Origin: Flavobacteriaceae bacterium
GTDB taxonomy: Bacteria > Bacteroidota > Bacteroidia > Flavobacteriales > Flavobacteriaceae
Direction: 5' to 3'
DNA: 6,494 nucleotides
Assembly: GCA_018672145.1 (NCBI GenBank)
Contig: JABHGH010000110.1
Location: 1-6,494 of the forward strand
In this document: in pieces, positions 6,298 to 6,494 of the stretch
How positions within the stretch are numbered: the stretch's first letter is position 1
How the letters are laid out: the number at the start of each line of letters is the position of its first letter
Notes under the pieces: generated by a model
Told to the model about the DNA's origin: nothing
Database searches by the model: none
Seen by the model: only the letters and a program-made list of their open reading frames with translations
Position numbers and translations under genes: made by a program

Positions 6298-6494
6298 ATG
6301 ATTACTCACAAACGATATGTATTGACTGGTGCGCCGGGAAGTGGGAAAACCACCCTGCTTCATGCACTAAATGGAAATAAAACCACTTGCTTTCCTGAAG
6401 TTTTCAGAAAGCTTTTTACCGAAGCTCAAAAAAGAGGAGTCAAGTCACCATTTTTAAATGATCCTGTGAAATTAAGTCAAGCAATTATTGAAGG
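6298..6494 (+). CDS. P-loop ATPase (AAA_28-like), 3' partial
   Basis: The first 65 codons of a nucleotide-binding protein that continues past the window end. A Walker A motif GAPGSGKTT is at residues 11-19, straight after a short beta strand (RYVLT), so the P-loop domain is N-terminal and there is no signal peptide. Downstream FPEVFRKLFTEAQKRG and the segment around FLNDP resemble the small single-domain AAA_28-type ATPases that I recall beside DUF493 in Bacteroidota. The substrate and role are unknown, and the Walker B region is not visible. Its ATG is 63 bases from the divergent DUF493 start. I see neither a Shine-Dalgarno sequence nor a clear + strand promoter ahead of it. Confidence 0.85.
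   Translation, partial: MITHKRYVLTGAPGSGKTTLLHALNGNKTTCFPEVFRKLFTEAQKRGVKSPFLNDPVKLSQAIIE

Overview
This AT-rich window most likely comes from a member of the Bacteroidota, probably an aquatic, light-exposed flavobacterium-like organism. Three things point there. The gene order DUF493 - DUF4290 - murA, with a divergent P-loop ATPase, is one I associate with this phylum. DUF4290 is, as far as I know, confined to it. The one convincing promoter matches the Bacteroidota -33/-7 consensus (TTG ... TAnnTTTG) rather than the enterobacterial one. The genus cannot be read from the sequence.

Left block (1-3915, + strand): a five-gene light-dependent DNA-repair cluster with no intergenic space under the start sites chosen here. 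In order it holds a class I CPD photolyase (its N-terminal half lies before the window), a 48-residue DUF2256 zinc-finger-like protein at 668-814, a DASH-type cryptochrome, an iron-sulfur photolyase of the FeS-BCP / prokaryotic (6-4) type with all four cluster cysteines, and a small basic DUF2805/TIGR03643 protein. Neighbouring genes overlap by 4, 28, 1 and about 11 bases, so they are probably co-transcribed and perhaps translationally coupled. The three flavoproteins come from three different branches of the photolyase/cryptochrome superfamily. Together they should cover CPDs in duplex DNA, CPDs in single-stranded or locally open DNA, and (6-4) photoproducts. The two small proteins have no known function and are the least understood part of the window.

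Right block (3936-6234, - strand): a housekeeping operon that converges on the repair cluster across 20 bases. It is transcribed DUF493 -> DUF4290 -> murA. MurA carries Asp in place of the catalytic-loop Cys, which predicts intrinsic fosfomycin insensitivity. DUF4290 appears to use a TTG start codon. A TATCTTTG box sits almost on top of the DUF493 start codon, so that transcript may be leaderless or start at a later Met.

Right edge (6298-6494, + strand): the first 65 codons of a P-loop ATPase, divergent from DUF493. I found no RNA genes, insertion sequences, CRISPR arrays, attachment sites or notable repeats, and no stretch over 300 bases lacks a gene.
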